From: an uncultured Clostridia bacterium
GTDB lineage: Bacteria; Bacillota; Clostridia; TANB77; CAG-508
DNA length: 60,473 nucleotides
Direction: 5' to 3'
Assembly (NCBI GenBank): GCA_944391865.1
Contig: CALXVD010000006.1
Coordinates: 1-60,473, forward strand
The notes under the pieces are model-generated. The model saw only the letters and a list, made by a program, of their open reading frames with translations. It did not search any database and was not told the DNA's origin. The position numbers and the translations under genes are program-made. This document shows positions 36,964 to 45,588 of this stretch, piece by piece; position 1 is the first letter of the stretch, and every line of letters starts with the position of its first letter.

Positions 36964-38422
36964 TTAATTAGCACGTTTAAATTCTGGTTTATATTTTTCT
37001 CTAAATTTTGTTTCTTGTTCATATGTGTATGCTGCTCTTAAAATTGTTTCTTCGTCAAATGGTTTTCCTATTAATTGCATACCTATTGGCATACCTTTGC
37101 TGTTTACTCCACATGGCATAGAAATTCCTGGAAGCCCCGCAATGTTTACTGTTACTGTACAAAGGTCTGCTAAATACATCTCTAATGGATTATTTGATTT
37201 TGTTCCTATTTCATATGCTACTGTTGGTGATGTTGGTGTTAACAATACATCATATTTTTCAAAAAGTTTTTCAAATTCTTTTCTAATTAATGTTCTCACC
37301 TTTTGTGCCTTTTTGTAATAAGCATCATAATATCCAGAAGAAAGTACGTATGTTCCAAGAATTATTCTTCTTTTTACTTCTGGGCCGAATCCTTCACTTC
37401 TTGAATTTCTGTATATATCTTTTAATGTTTTAAAGTTCTTTGTTCTATATCCATACCTTATTCCATCAAATCTTCCTAGATTTGAACTTGCTTCAGCACA
37501 TGCAATTATATAGTAAACAGCCAAAGCTTCATCTGCTATATCTAAAGAACATTCTTCTATGGTTGCTCCTAGTTCTTCATATTTTTTGATTGCTTCTTTT
37601 ACTTTTTCTCTTACTTCTTCATTTATTCCTTCTCCAAAATATTCTTTTGGAACACCTATTTTTAATCCTTTTACATCTTTTTTTAATGCTTTTGTATAAT
37701 CTTTTTTCTCTATATCTACTGATGTTGAGTCTCTCTCATCATGACCAGCAATTAGGTTTAAAAGCATTGCACTATCCGTTACATCTTTTGTAATTGGTCC
37801 AATTTGATCTAAAGAAGAAGCAAATGCTACTAATCCATATCTTGAAACTAAACCATATGTTGGCTTTAATCCAACAACTCCGCAAAGTGAAGATGGCTGA
37901 CGGATTGATCCTCCTGTATCTGATCCGAAGTGCCCAAGGTACTAAATTTGCTGCTACTGCTGCTGCACTTCCTCCGCTTGATCCTCCTGGTACAGTATTT
38001 AAGTTCCATGGATTTCTAGTTTTATTAAACGCTGAATATTCTGTTGAAGCTCCCATTGCAAATTCATCCATATTAAGCTTTCCTAAATAAATCATATTTT
38101 CTTTATTAAGCTTTTCTATAACTGTTGCGTTATATGGAGCAACAAAATTTTCTAGCATTTTAGAACTACAAGTTGTTTTAGTTCCTTTAATACACATATT
38201 ATCTTTTATTCCAATTGGAATACCTGCAAATTTTGTATTTCTTTCTTTAATTTCTTTTGCTTTTTCTAAAGCTTCTTTATCTAAAACTGTAACAAAAGCT
38301 TGTACATCTTTTTCTTTATCATTAATTCTATCTACATAGCTTTTTGTTATATCTTCAACGCTTATTTCTTTATTATCTAATTTCTCTAACAATTCATGAA
38401 CTGTTAATTCATAAAGTTCCAT
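36964..38422 (-). CDS. gatA: Amidotransferase subunit A, read through a +1 shift in the amidase signature
   Basis: Frame one carries [19 protein letters not shown] (catalytic Lys) and [20 protein letters not shown], then CGG at 37927. Skipping the C gives [19 protein letters not shown], holding the nucleophile Ser, and continues [20 protein letters not shown] and so on to 36964. The joined length of 485 residues is exactly that of GatA. In zero frame the protein loses the nucleophile and ends after some 50 wrong residues. The gene is needed to make Gln-tRNA and/or Asn-tRNA in most Clostridia, so the shift must work. It is separated from gatC by an R3 repeat. Confidence 0.96.
37925..37927 (-). 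other. CGG +1 frameshift site in gatA
   Basis: GCA CTT CGG ATC AGA; without C37927 it is GCA CTT GGA TCA GAT ACA GGA GGA (A L G S D T G G). Confidence 0.97.
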
Positions 38423-38467
38423 TATTTACCTCCTTATATTTTAATTTGATAGTTTGTAATTTGTGTG

Positions 38468-38868
38468 ATTAAATTAATTGCAAGACGACCATAAAATCTA
38501 GTTAAAAACATAAATTTATTGCGCTCCTCGGTTCAATACGTGTTTTAGCAATTCTAGCGTAAAATTGAACGAGCCTCTCGGTTCCCGCTTCCTCCTTCAA
38601 TTTTCCTTAAGAATTGCACAAACACTCCAATCACATCCGGTGCTCATAAATTGATGTATTTTAACTGATTTTATTAATATTCTATAAATTATTATGTAAT
38701 AAAAAATCATCAATTTAATGAAAATTTTAATTTTCATTAAAAGGTTAAAATATAAAAATATTAATTTTGACAAATAATGGTCCGACAGTCCTTTGAGACG
38801 GGGGAATACCAGCGTATGCCTTGGAGGACATTATTTTCAAAATTCATATTTTATATTTATTTTAATAA
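38468..38868. repeat. ~400-bp repeat, family R3, copy B
   Basis: Matches 27126-27528 nearly throughout, with scattered substitutions and short indels. Some changes fall inside the GC stem (GCGGGGGAATACCCGC against ACGGGGGAATACCAGC). It has split the gatC-gatA pair, filling the 513-base gap. Confidence 0.8.
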
Positions 38869-38935
38869 TTATAAAATTGTTATTAAATGAGTAAATTCAG
38901 AACAAAACCTAGAATTTTCTCAGATAAATTCCAAT

Positions 38936-39220
38936 TTAAATAACCTTTGGAATTTTAAACATCCCATCCTCTTGTTCTGGTGCATTTTGAAGTAAAATAT
39001 CTCTATTTCCAAATTCTTTTATCTCATCTTTTCTAAATACATTAGAGTTACTAATAACTCCCATAGTTTCTTCTACATTATCTGTATTTACATTATTTAA
39101 TACATCTACAAAGTTCAATATGTCTTGCAAGTTTTTTGCATATTCATCAATTTCATTTTCTTGAATATTTAAATCTGCAAGTTTTGCAATATGTAAAATT
39201 TCTTCTTTGCTAACAACCAT
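38936..39220 (-). CDS. gatC: Amidotransferase subunit C (94 aa)
   Basis: MVVSKEEILHIAKLADLNIQ and ILNFVDVLNNVNTDNVEETM, ending with FRKDEIKEFGNRDILLQNAPEQEDGMFKIPKV in outline, are typical GatC. It clamps GatA to GatB. Normally it overlaps or adjoins gatA; here a repeat lies between. Confidence 0.94.
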   Translation of the reverse strand: MVVSKEEILHIAKLADLNIQENEIDEYAKNLQDILNFVDVLNNVNTDNVEETMGVISNSNVFRKDEIKEFGNRDILLQNAPEQEDGMFKIPKVI

Positions 39221-39281
39221 AAAATTTCTTCCCTTCTTCCATAATTTAACTAATGTGTTTATTATATAATTTTTAATTTAA

Positions 39282-39307
39282 AAAAACAAGACATATTGTC
39301 TTGTTTT
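39282..39307. terminator. Terminator between gatC and the DUF4190-like gene
   Basis: AACAAGACA and TGTCTTGTTTTTT pair around TAT; usable mainly by plus-strand transcripts and, with the A-run reversed, by the minus-strand gene at 39330. Confidence 0.65.
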
Positions 39308-39329
39308 TTATACTTATGTATTAACATTA

Positions 39330-39626
39330 CTAAGAAAGACTTGTAATTGTTGAAGTAAATGAAGCAAATCCTATAATTGCTAGTAAATAAATTATTGCTA
39401 AAATTGCTAATGCTACTATTCCTAGTACAAGACCTGCTATTCCCATTCCTCTTCCACCTTTTTTCATTCCAATTATACCAAATATAATTGCAAGAATTGC
39501 ACATGGTATAGAAATATACCAGATACAAAATAGTACAACTGAAATAATTCCAAGTACCATTGATGCAATACTTAATCCTTTACTTTCTTGTGCTGGTGCT
39601 TGTGTTTCTTTGTTTTCTTCTTCCAT
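39330..39626 (-). CDS. DUF4190-like membrane protein (98 aa)
   Basis: A hydrophilic start (MEEENKETQAPAQESKG), then LSIASMVLGIISVVLF, IPCAILAIIFGIIGMKKGG and MGIAGLVLGIVALAIL, the DUF4190 style with three helices. ATG 39626 follows GGGGATAAAAAA. Paralogue of 34988. Function unknown. Confidence 0.75.
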   Translation of the reverse strand: MEEENKETQAPAQESKGLSIASMVLGIISVVLFCIWYISIPCAILAIIFGIIGMKKGGRGMGIAGLVLGIVALAILAIIYLLAIIGFASFTSTITSLS

Positions 39627-39704
39627 TTTTTTATCCCCTTTCATTTATATTAATTTATTTAATTGTATTTAAACCATCTTAATATTTTTATAATATTAAT
39701 TTAT

Positions 39705-40079
39705 TTAAAATATATTTCTTAATATTGTATATATTATTAAAAGCGTTAACCAAATAATTATATGCCACCACTTAAATATATTAATATTTTTGTTAAATAG
39801 AACATTTATTGCATAAACAATATCTAGCAAAATTAGGTACAATATTAATAAGAAAAAAACTGGATGTATTAGAAAAGCTTTAGTGAAATTAAAGTTTGCC
39901 ATTTCTATTGCAAATGTAGTTCCATAGCAAGCTGGACAAAGTAAACCCGTTTTTTCTCTAATTATGCAATTTGGTACAATTTTTATATAATCTGATTTTA
40001 AAAATATAAATGACAATATAATAATTACCATAATTGCTATTTGTACCAAAATAAAAGTTTTATATTGCTTTTTCATCAT
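39705..40079 (-). CDS. DUF2752 membrane protein (124 aa)
   Basis: The family motif appears as TGLLCPACYGTTFAIEMANF (CPxC-G-T). Helices near residues 10-28, 75-95 and 100-120. Function unknown. Own transcription unit, divergent from serS. Confidence 0.8.
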   Translation of the reverse strand: MMKKQYKTFILVQIAIMVIIILSFIFLKSDYIKIVPNCIIREKTGLLCPACYGTTFAIEMANFNFTKAFLIHPVFFLLILYLILLDIVYAINVLFNKNINIFKWWHIIIWLTLLIIYTILRNIF

Positions 40080-40228
40080 TTTTCACAATTCGATTATATA
40101 GTATATGTTGTATTATTGTCAAATACTTTTATTAAGAAATTATTGCAAATTTTGCCTATTTATAGTAAACTTGTTTTATCAGTTAATATTTAAAATTTTG
40201 CATAAACTATGCATGTGGAGGTTTTTTT

Positions 40229-41515
40229 ATGTTAGATATTAAATTTGTAAGGGAAAATCCTGATTTAGTTAAAGAAAATATAAAGAAAAAATTTCAAGAC
40301 AATAAATTAGAATTAGTTGATGAAGTAATTGAACTAGATAAAAAACATAGGGAATTTCAACTTGAAGGTGATAATTTAAGAATGGAACGTAATTCGCTTA
40401 GTAAGGAAATAGGAAACCTTATGCGCGAAGGTAAAAAAGACGAGGCTGAAAACATAAAAGCTAAGGTAAATGAAATCAATTCTAAATTGGATAATGTAGA
40501 AAAAGAAACTGATGAATACTCAAATAAAATAAAAGAAATTATGATGAGAATTCCTAACATGATTCATGAATCTGTTCCTATTGGAAAAGATGACACAGAA
40601 AATGTAGAAATTCAAAAATTTGGCGAACCTATAGTTCCAGATTATGAAATACCATACCATACAGATATAATGGAAAAGCTTTCAGGAATTGATTTAGACT
40701 CTGCTCGAAGAGTAGCTGGTAACGGATTTTATTATTTAGTTGGAGATATTGCAAGACTTCACTCTGCAGTAATATCATATGCTAGAGATTTTATGATAAA
40801 TAAGGGATTTACTTATTGTGTTCCTCCATTTATGATTCGTAGCGATGTTGTAACAGGTGTTATGAGTTTTGAAGAAATGGATGCAATGATGTACAAAATA
40901 GAGGGAGAAGATCTATATTTAATAGGTACAAGCGAACATTCTATGATAGGAAAATTTAAAGGACAAATTCTTCCAAAGTCTGAACTTCCTTATACAATGA
41001 CCTCATACTCTCCTTGCTTTAGAAAAGAAAAAGGAGCACATGGTATAGAAGAAAGAGGAGTTTATAGAATACATCAATTCGAAAAGCAAGAAATGATAGT
41101 TGTTTGTGAACCAGAAGATAGTTACAAATGGTATGACAAAATGTGGTCATATACAGTAGAATTATTTAGAAGTTTAGATATTCCAGTTCGTACTTTGGAA
41201 TGTTGTAGCGGTGATTTAGCAGATTTAAAGGCAAAATCTTGTGATGTTGAAGCTTGGAGTCCAAGACAAAAGAAATATTTTGAAGTTGGAAGTTGTTCTA
41301 ATTTAACAGACGCCCAAGCAAGACGTTTAGGAATTCGTATAAAAGGTGAAAAAGGAAATTATTTTGCGCATACTTTAAACAACACAGTTGTTGCTCCTCC
41401 TCGTATGCTTATAGCATTTTTAGAAAACAATTATAATGAAGATGGAAGTATAAATATACCAGAAATTTTAAGACCTTATATGGGTGGAATTGATAAAATT
41501 GTTCCAAAAAAATAA
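40229..41515 (+). CDS. serS: Seryl-tRNA synthetase (428 aa)
   Basis: MLDIKFVRENPDLVKENIKK and a long coiled-coil arm, then class II motifs (FRKEKGAHGIEERGVYRIHQFEK; TLNNTVVAPPRMLIAFLENN in outline). Charges tRNA-Ser. GGAGG before the ATG. Arg codons here include CGA, CGC, CGT, AGA; no CGG is in frame. Confidence 0.97.
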   Translation: MLDIKFVRENPDLVKENIKKKFQDNKLELVDEVIELDKKHREFQLEGDNLRMERNSLSKEIGNLMREGKKDEAENIKAKVNEINSKLDNVEKETDEYSNKIKEIMMRIPNMIHESVPIGKDDTENVEIQKFGEPIVPDYEIPYHTDIMEKLSGIDLDSARRVAGNGFYYLVGDIARLHSAVISYARDFMINKGFTYCVPPFMIRSDVVTGVMSFEEMDAMMYKIEGEDLYLIGTSEHSMIGKFKGQILPKSELPYTMTSYSPCFRKEKGAHGIEERGVYRIHQFEKQEMIVVCEPEDSYKWYDKMWSYTVELFRSLDIPVRTLECCSGDLADLKAKSCDVEAWSPRQKKYFEVGSCSNLTDAQARRLGIRIKGEKGNYFAHTLNNTVVAPPRMLIAFLENNYNEDGSINIPEILRPYMGGIDKIVPKK

Positions 41516-41550
41516 ATTGTAATTTAGATTACAAAATTTTTAAAATCAAT

Positions 41551-41624
41551 TGTAGGGGTCGCCGCCCTCGGCGACCCGAAAATATTGGTATGCGGGTCGC
41601 CGAGGGCGGCGACCCCTACAACAT
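41551..41624. repeat. GC-rich palindromic repeat, family R2
   Basis: TGTAGGGGTCGCCGCCCTCG at the left and CGAGGGCGGCGACCCCTACA at the right are perfect inverted repeats around an AT-rich centre. Inserted between serS and engB. Confidence 0.85.
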
Positions 41625-41675
41625 TTGCAATTAATTTAATCAGGTAAATTCCAATTTTACAGAAAGGATTTTATT

Positions 41676-42264
41676 ATGGTTATTAAAAACCCAAAATTTG
41701 AAATATCTGCTGTTAGCCCTAAACAATACCCAAAGACAGGACTTCCTGAGATTGTTTTAGTTGGCAAATCTAATGTAGGTAAATCATCTTTTATAAATAC
41801 TATGCTTAATCGAAAATCGCTTGCTAGAACTAGTAGCCAGCCTGGTAAAACTAGGCAAATTAATTTTTATAACATTGATAATAATTTCTATTTTGTAGAT
41901 TTACCTCGGCTATGGATATAGCAAAATGTCTAAACAAGAACAAGTAAAGGTTGGAAATTTTATAGAACAATATTTGCAAATTAGAAAGGAAATTGCTTTA
42001 ATTGTTTTTTTAATAGATATTAGGCATGAACCAACTGAAAATGATAAATTAATGTATGATTATATTATAAATAAATCTGGAACTCATCCTTGCTTAATTA
42101 TTGCAAATAAGGCTGATAAAATAGCAACTACTAAAGTAGAAGCAAGAGTTCTAGAATTACAAAATCTTTTAAATCCTTTGAAAGATTTATGCTTCTTACC
42201 TTTTTCTTCTGAAAAGAAAATTTATACCAATAAGGTTTGGGAGGAAATAGAAAAATATTTGTAA
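41676..42264 (+). CDS. engB: Ribosome biogenesis GTPase EngB (YihA), read through a +1 shift at G3
   Basis: Frame one has [20 protein letters not shown] (G1) and [16 protein letters not shown], then FVDLP followed by CGG. Skipping C41907 gives [12 protein letters not shown] (G3), and the rest ([26 protein letters not shown] as G4, PFSSEKK as G5) runs to 42264. The total of 195 residues is normal. EngB works in 50S assembly and is essential in most bacteria. Zero frame ends at TAG four codons after the shift site start. Confidence 0.97.
41907..41909 (+). other. CGG +1 frameshift site in engB
   Basis: TTA CCT CGG CTA TGG ATA TAG; without C41907 it is TTA CCT GGC TAT GGA TAT (L P G Y G Y). The only site with GGC. 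Confidence 0.97.
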
Positions 42265-42363
42265 AAATTAGAAAAACGTATTTACATTTTTTTCTAATAT
42301 GCTATAATAAAAGAAGAAATAGGAATCCACAAAAAGTGGTTGCCATTAAAGATTTTTTTATAG

Positions 42364-42401
42364 ACACATTCTCTAACGGTCAAGCAGAGAATGTGTTTTT
42401 T
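42364..42401 (+). terminator. Terminator after engB
   Basis: ACACATTCTCT and AGAGAATGTGT pair around AACGGTCAAGC, then TTTTT. Confidence 0.85.
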
Positions 42402-42408
42402 CGTCAAT

Positions 42409-43149
42409 TTAATCGTATATTACACATACCAAATACAATCCATGTGCTGGCAAAGTTTTTCCTGCTTTTGTTCTGTCTTTTTGCTCTATAATTTGCGGTA
42501 TTTCTTCTGCTTTTATTTTTCCGCAAGCCAACATCTACTAATGTTCCTGCAATTATTCTTACCATATTATATAAAAAGCCATTTCCGAGTTAGTTCTATG
42601 AATATTCTATCTTCTTTTTCTAATACTTCTGCTTTATATATTGTTCTTACACTACTTTTGCTGCTTGTTCCACTTGCTTTAAATGCTTTAAAATTATGTT
42701 CTCCTTCAAAATATTTTACTGCTTTTTTCATTTCTTGGATATCAAGTTTTAATGGCATATGATATTCTAAATCTCTGTATATTGCTGTGCCATGCAAAGA
42801 ATTATTTATTATGTATCTATATGTTTTTTGTTTTGCATTATATCTTGAATGAAACCTCTCCTCTACCTCTTCTGCTTTTTTAATAACAATACTTTTTTTT
42901 AGTTTAGAATTTATTGCATATGGAATTTTATCTATTTCTATATTACTATTTGTTTTAAAATTTGCAACCTGTCCGAAGAGCATGTACTCCGCTATCGGTT
43001 CTACCAGATGCAATTAGTTCTACTTCTTCTCCAGTTATTTCTTTTATTGCTTTTTCTATTTCGCCTTGTATATTTAACTTATTAGGTTGTTTTTGCCATC
43101 CGTTAATTTTTTTGCCATCATATTCAATTGTTAGTTTAATGTTTCTCAT
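42409..43149 (-). CDS. truA: tRNA pseudouridine synthase A with three +1 shifts (245 aa)
   Basis: Frame one: [20 protein letters not shown] and [11 protein letters not shown] (catalytic Asp), then CGG. After shift 1 (C42975): [35 protein letters not shown], then CGG. After shift 2 (C42587): [21 protein letters not shown], then CGG. After shift 3 (C42523): [34 protein letters not shown] and stop at 42409. Only with all three shifts is a complete TruA of the normal length obtained, and each piece is the conserved family sequence. It modifies U38-40 in tRNA anticodon stems. Convergent with engB. Confidence 0.97.
42521..42523 (-). other. CGG +1 frameshift site 3 in truA
   Basis: GGC TTG CGG AAA; without C42523 it is GGC TTG GGA AAA ATA (G L G K I). 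Confidence 0.95.
42585..42587 (-). other. CGG +1 frameshift site 2 in truA
   Basis: CTA ACT CGG AAA TGG; without C42587 it is CTA ACT GGA AAT GGC (L T G N G), the TruA NGF motif. Confidence 0.97.
42973..42975 (-). other. CGG +1 frameshift site 1 in truA
   Basis: GCT CTT CGG ACA GGT; without C42975 it is GCT CTT GGA CAG GTT (A L G Q V). Confidence 0.97.
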
Positions 43150-43170
43150 AAAAATCTCCTTTATTTGTAA

Positions 43171-43217
43171 GGGGACGCATCTTTCCCCTAGGTCTTTCTC
43201 TAAGGCTAAGATACATC
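43171..43217. repeat. Imperfect palindrome between truA and cdaA
   Basis: GGGGACGCATCTT and AAGATACATCCCC are inverted around a CCCCTAGG-containing centre. Small intergenic repeat; single copy in the window. Confidence 0.5.
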
Positions 43218-43257
43218 CCCATACTTAAACCGCTAGTGTTGTCAGTTTTACCATTCT

Positions 43258-44203
43258 CTACTCTTTTTCTTTTCCTTCATTTTCTTCTGTTTTTTTGTTC
43301 TTTTTTATTTCTTTTATTTTTTCTTTTAGTCTTGCTTTTCTCTTTTTTATTTCTTCGTTTCCAAATCTTTTTGTTACAATATTCTTTATTAATATTTGTT
43401 TTAAAGCATCTTCTTTAACATCTACTATTAATGTTCCGTCTTTGGCTATTGAAATTTTTCCTGTTTCCTCAGATACAACTACAACTATTGCATCTGATTC
43501 TTGTGACATTCCTGCAGCTGATCTATGTCTTGTCCCTAGTCCTTTTGATATGCTTTTATCATTAGAAAGTGGTAGCATACATGCTGCTGCTTTTATTTTG
43601 TTTTCACTAATTATTACTGCACCATCATGAAGTGGCGTTTTGGGATTAAATATATTTACAAGCAATTGTGGTGATATATCTCCATCTATTGCAATACCCG
43701 TATCTACTATATCTTTTAGTTTAATATCTCTTTCTATTACTATTAATGCGCCTGTTTTACTTTTTGCAAGTTCAACAGCAGCAATTACGATTTTGTAAAT
43801 ATTCTCTTTGGTTTTTGTAGCAATATCTTTATCTATTCCAAAGTATCTACTAAGCTTACTTGTTCCGAAGTTGCTCTAGTGCACGTCTTAATTCTGGTTG
43901 GAATATTATAATTAAAAATATTACTCCATAAGTCATAAATGAAGCAAGTATATAGTTTAATATATGAAGTTCAAGTATTGAGCTTAAAAATGTTGCAATT
44001 ATTAAAAAGGCAATACCTTTTATTAATTGCCATGCTCTTGTTTCTCTAACTATTTGTATTAATTTAATTGTTAAAAATAATACTAATCCAATATCAATAA
44101 TAAGCATTATTATTTTTATTGGGTTATCTTTTAACATGTTTAAATAATTAGTTATATCTTCACTTGTAAATTCTAATGCTGCTGGAAAAATCCAATTTTT
44201 CAT
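43258..44203 (-). CDS. cdaA: Diadenylate cyclase CdaA, read through a +1 shift (314 aa)
   Basis: Three N-terminal membrane helices (residues 30-100), then FQPELRRALEQL and CGG. Skipping C43867 gives GTSKLSRYFGIDKDIA and the DAC domain with ALIVIERD, FNPKTPLHDGAVII (DGA motif) and GTRHRSAAGMSQESD (RHR motif). The Lys/Glu-rich tail is longer than usual. Makes the second messenger c-di-AMP at the membrane; essential in most Firmicutes. Zero frame stops two codons after CGG, giving a product with no catalytic domain. Confidence 0.96.
43865..43867 (-). other. CGG +1 frameshift site in cdaA
   Basis: CAA CTT CGG AAC AAG TAA; without C43867 it is CAA CTT GGA ACA AGT AAG (Q L G T S K). Confidence 0.97.
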
Positions 44204-44216
44204 TAGTATACCTCTT

Positions 44217-44262
44217 TCAAAATACGAAGTATTTTGTACTTTTCACTATTAACTATTCACTT
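44217..44262. repeat. Small hairpin repeat before cdaA
   Basis: CAAAATAC and GTATTTTG pair around GAA, then a CTATTCACTTTT tail, as at 25282. Confidence 0.5.
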
Positions 44263-44335
44263 TTAATCTTCCTATTATATAAGTTACTTTGTTAATAATT
44301 TATTTTACCTTCGCAATTTTTATTTATTATAATAT

Positions 44336-44455
44336 TTATCCTATAACCCATTGCCATATTAACGCAAAAGCTACACTAAGCACCATAAGTGCTGCTAATA
44401 CTCCTGCAACTACTCTAGTTGCTAATTTTGTTTTATCTATTTTTCTTTTTTGCAT
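44336..44455 (-). CDS. Very small membrane protein upstream of cdaA (39 aa)
   Basis: Reads MQKRKIDKTKLATRVVAGVL, then AALMVLSVAFALIWQWVIG. AAGGAGTG precedes the ATG. A basic start plus one hydrophobic helix. It precedes cdaA on the same strand and may be co-transcribed. No family recognised. Confidence 0.6.
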   Translation of the reverse strand: MQKRKIDKTKLATRVVAGVLAALMVLSVAFALIWQWVIG

Positions 44456-44551
44456 TTGTAATTCACTCCTTTTATTATACAAGCATATAAATATATGTTA
44501 GCATAATAAAGCTTAATTTTCAATTGATTTTGTATAAATTATTATATTATT

Positions 44552-45526
44552 TTATATAGACTTTTTTGGAGAAAAAACTGTGTATAAATATTTATCAACA
44601 CTTTTATCCATTAATCTCATATAATTTTTTATAAAATCCTGAACTTTACTATTATTATATTCTTTATTAACATTTAAAACCATTGCATAAGGTATATATT
44701 TTTCATATATAACAACTTCTTCTATTTTTTTATCTTCTAACAAAGTATATTCTTTAATAAATCTTTTAAATTTTATCCACTTTATAATTTCATTTTCTCC
44801 TTTATTATTTAACTTGCTTAATAAAAGCTTTATACCTAGCATATTCATATAAAAAATATCAACTGTAATCATTGAAACTGGAATAGAAAATATAAAAACT
44901 AATATTGAAAGTCCTATAAAAATTACTGGATTTCTTATTAATTCGTCATCTCCATGCTTTGAAAATAATAAGCTCATAGCAATAATTGTTATTATTAAAC
45001 TAATTATAGTAGATACTATATATATTACTTTTTTATTAGGTTTTCTTTTTTTTATTTCACTAAAATTATACTTTTGATATTCTTCTATTACAGTTTTTCC
45101 CCAATCTTCAGATGAAAAGGAATTTTTATTTTCCTTATTCTCTACTAGATGCGTATATATATATCTTTCATCTAGAGTGAGTCTGCTTAAATCTGCCTCA
45201 GTTACAGGCTCAAATTTATATTCTCTTTCGTTTTGTTCTATTGTCATTACTCCTTTATTATATAAATTAAGAATCGTTGCTAATATGTCTTTTTTAGGCT
45301 CAAGCTTAAAATTATATAAATATGATAAAACTGCTGGACTATAGTCTGCATCAATATCTCTATTCATTGTATTTAAATCCCTGTATTTTGATTTTACGTG
45401 CAATTTAAAGTTCCTAATTGCAATAGAAATTCTAATATATAAATTACTAGTTTTTTCAATTGTTTTTGCTAAAATTATTACAAATATAGTAAATGCTATC
45501 ATCATTAATAAAGCTAATGCGTTCAT
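44552..45526 (-). CDS. YciQ/DUF2207-like membrane protein, C-terminal half type (324 aa)
   Basis: Helix at the start (ALALLMMIAFTIFVIIL), a cytoplasmic segment DADYSPAVLSYLYNFKLEPK..ILNLYNKGVM like the cytoplasmic part of DUF2207 proteins, then two helices near residues 180-245 and a charged tail. It lacks the extracellular DUF2207 domain found in the gene at 30525. The start is uncertain; a TTG at 45559 or the ATG at 45526 are both possible. Confidence 0.65.
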   Translation of the reverse strand: MNALALLMMIAFTIFVIILAKTIEKTSNLYIRISIAIRNFKLHVKSKYRDLNTMNRDIDADYSPAVLSYLYNFKLEPKKDILATILNLYNKGVMTIEQNEREYKFEPVTEADLSRLTLDERYIYTHLVENKENKNSFSSEDWGKTVIEEYQKYNFSEIKKRKPNKKVIYIVSTIISLIITIIAMSLLFSKHGDDELIRNPVIFIGLSILVFIFSIPVSMITVDIFYMNMLGIKLLLSKLNNKGENEIIKWIKFKRFIKEYTLLEDKKIEEVVIYEKYIPYAMVLNVNKEYNNSKVQDFIKNYMRLMDKSVDKYLYTVFSPKKSI

Positions 45527-45588
45527 ATGACTTAAAATTCCCCCATTTGATAAAATCAATATTATAACAATAGATTTTATTTTTCAAC

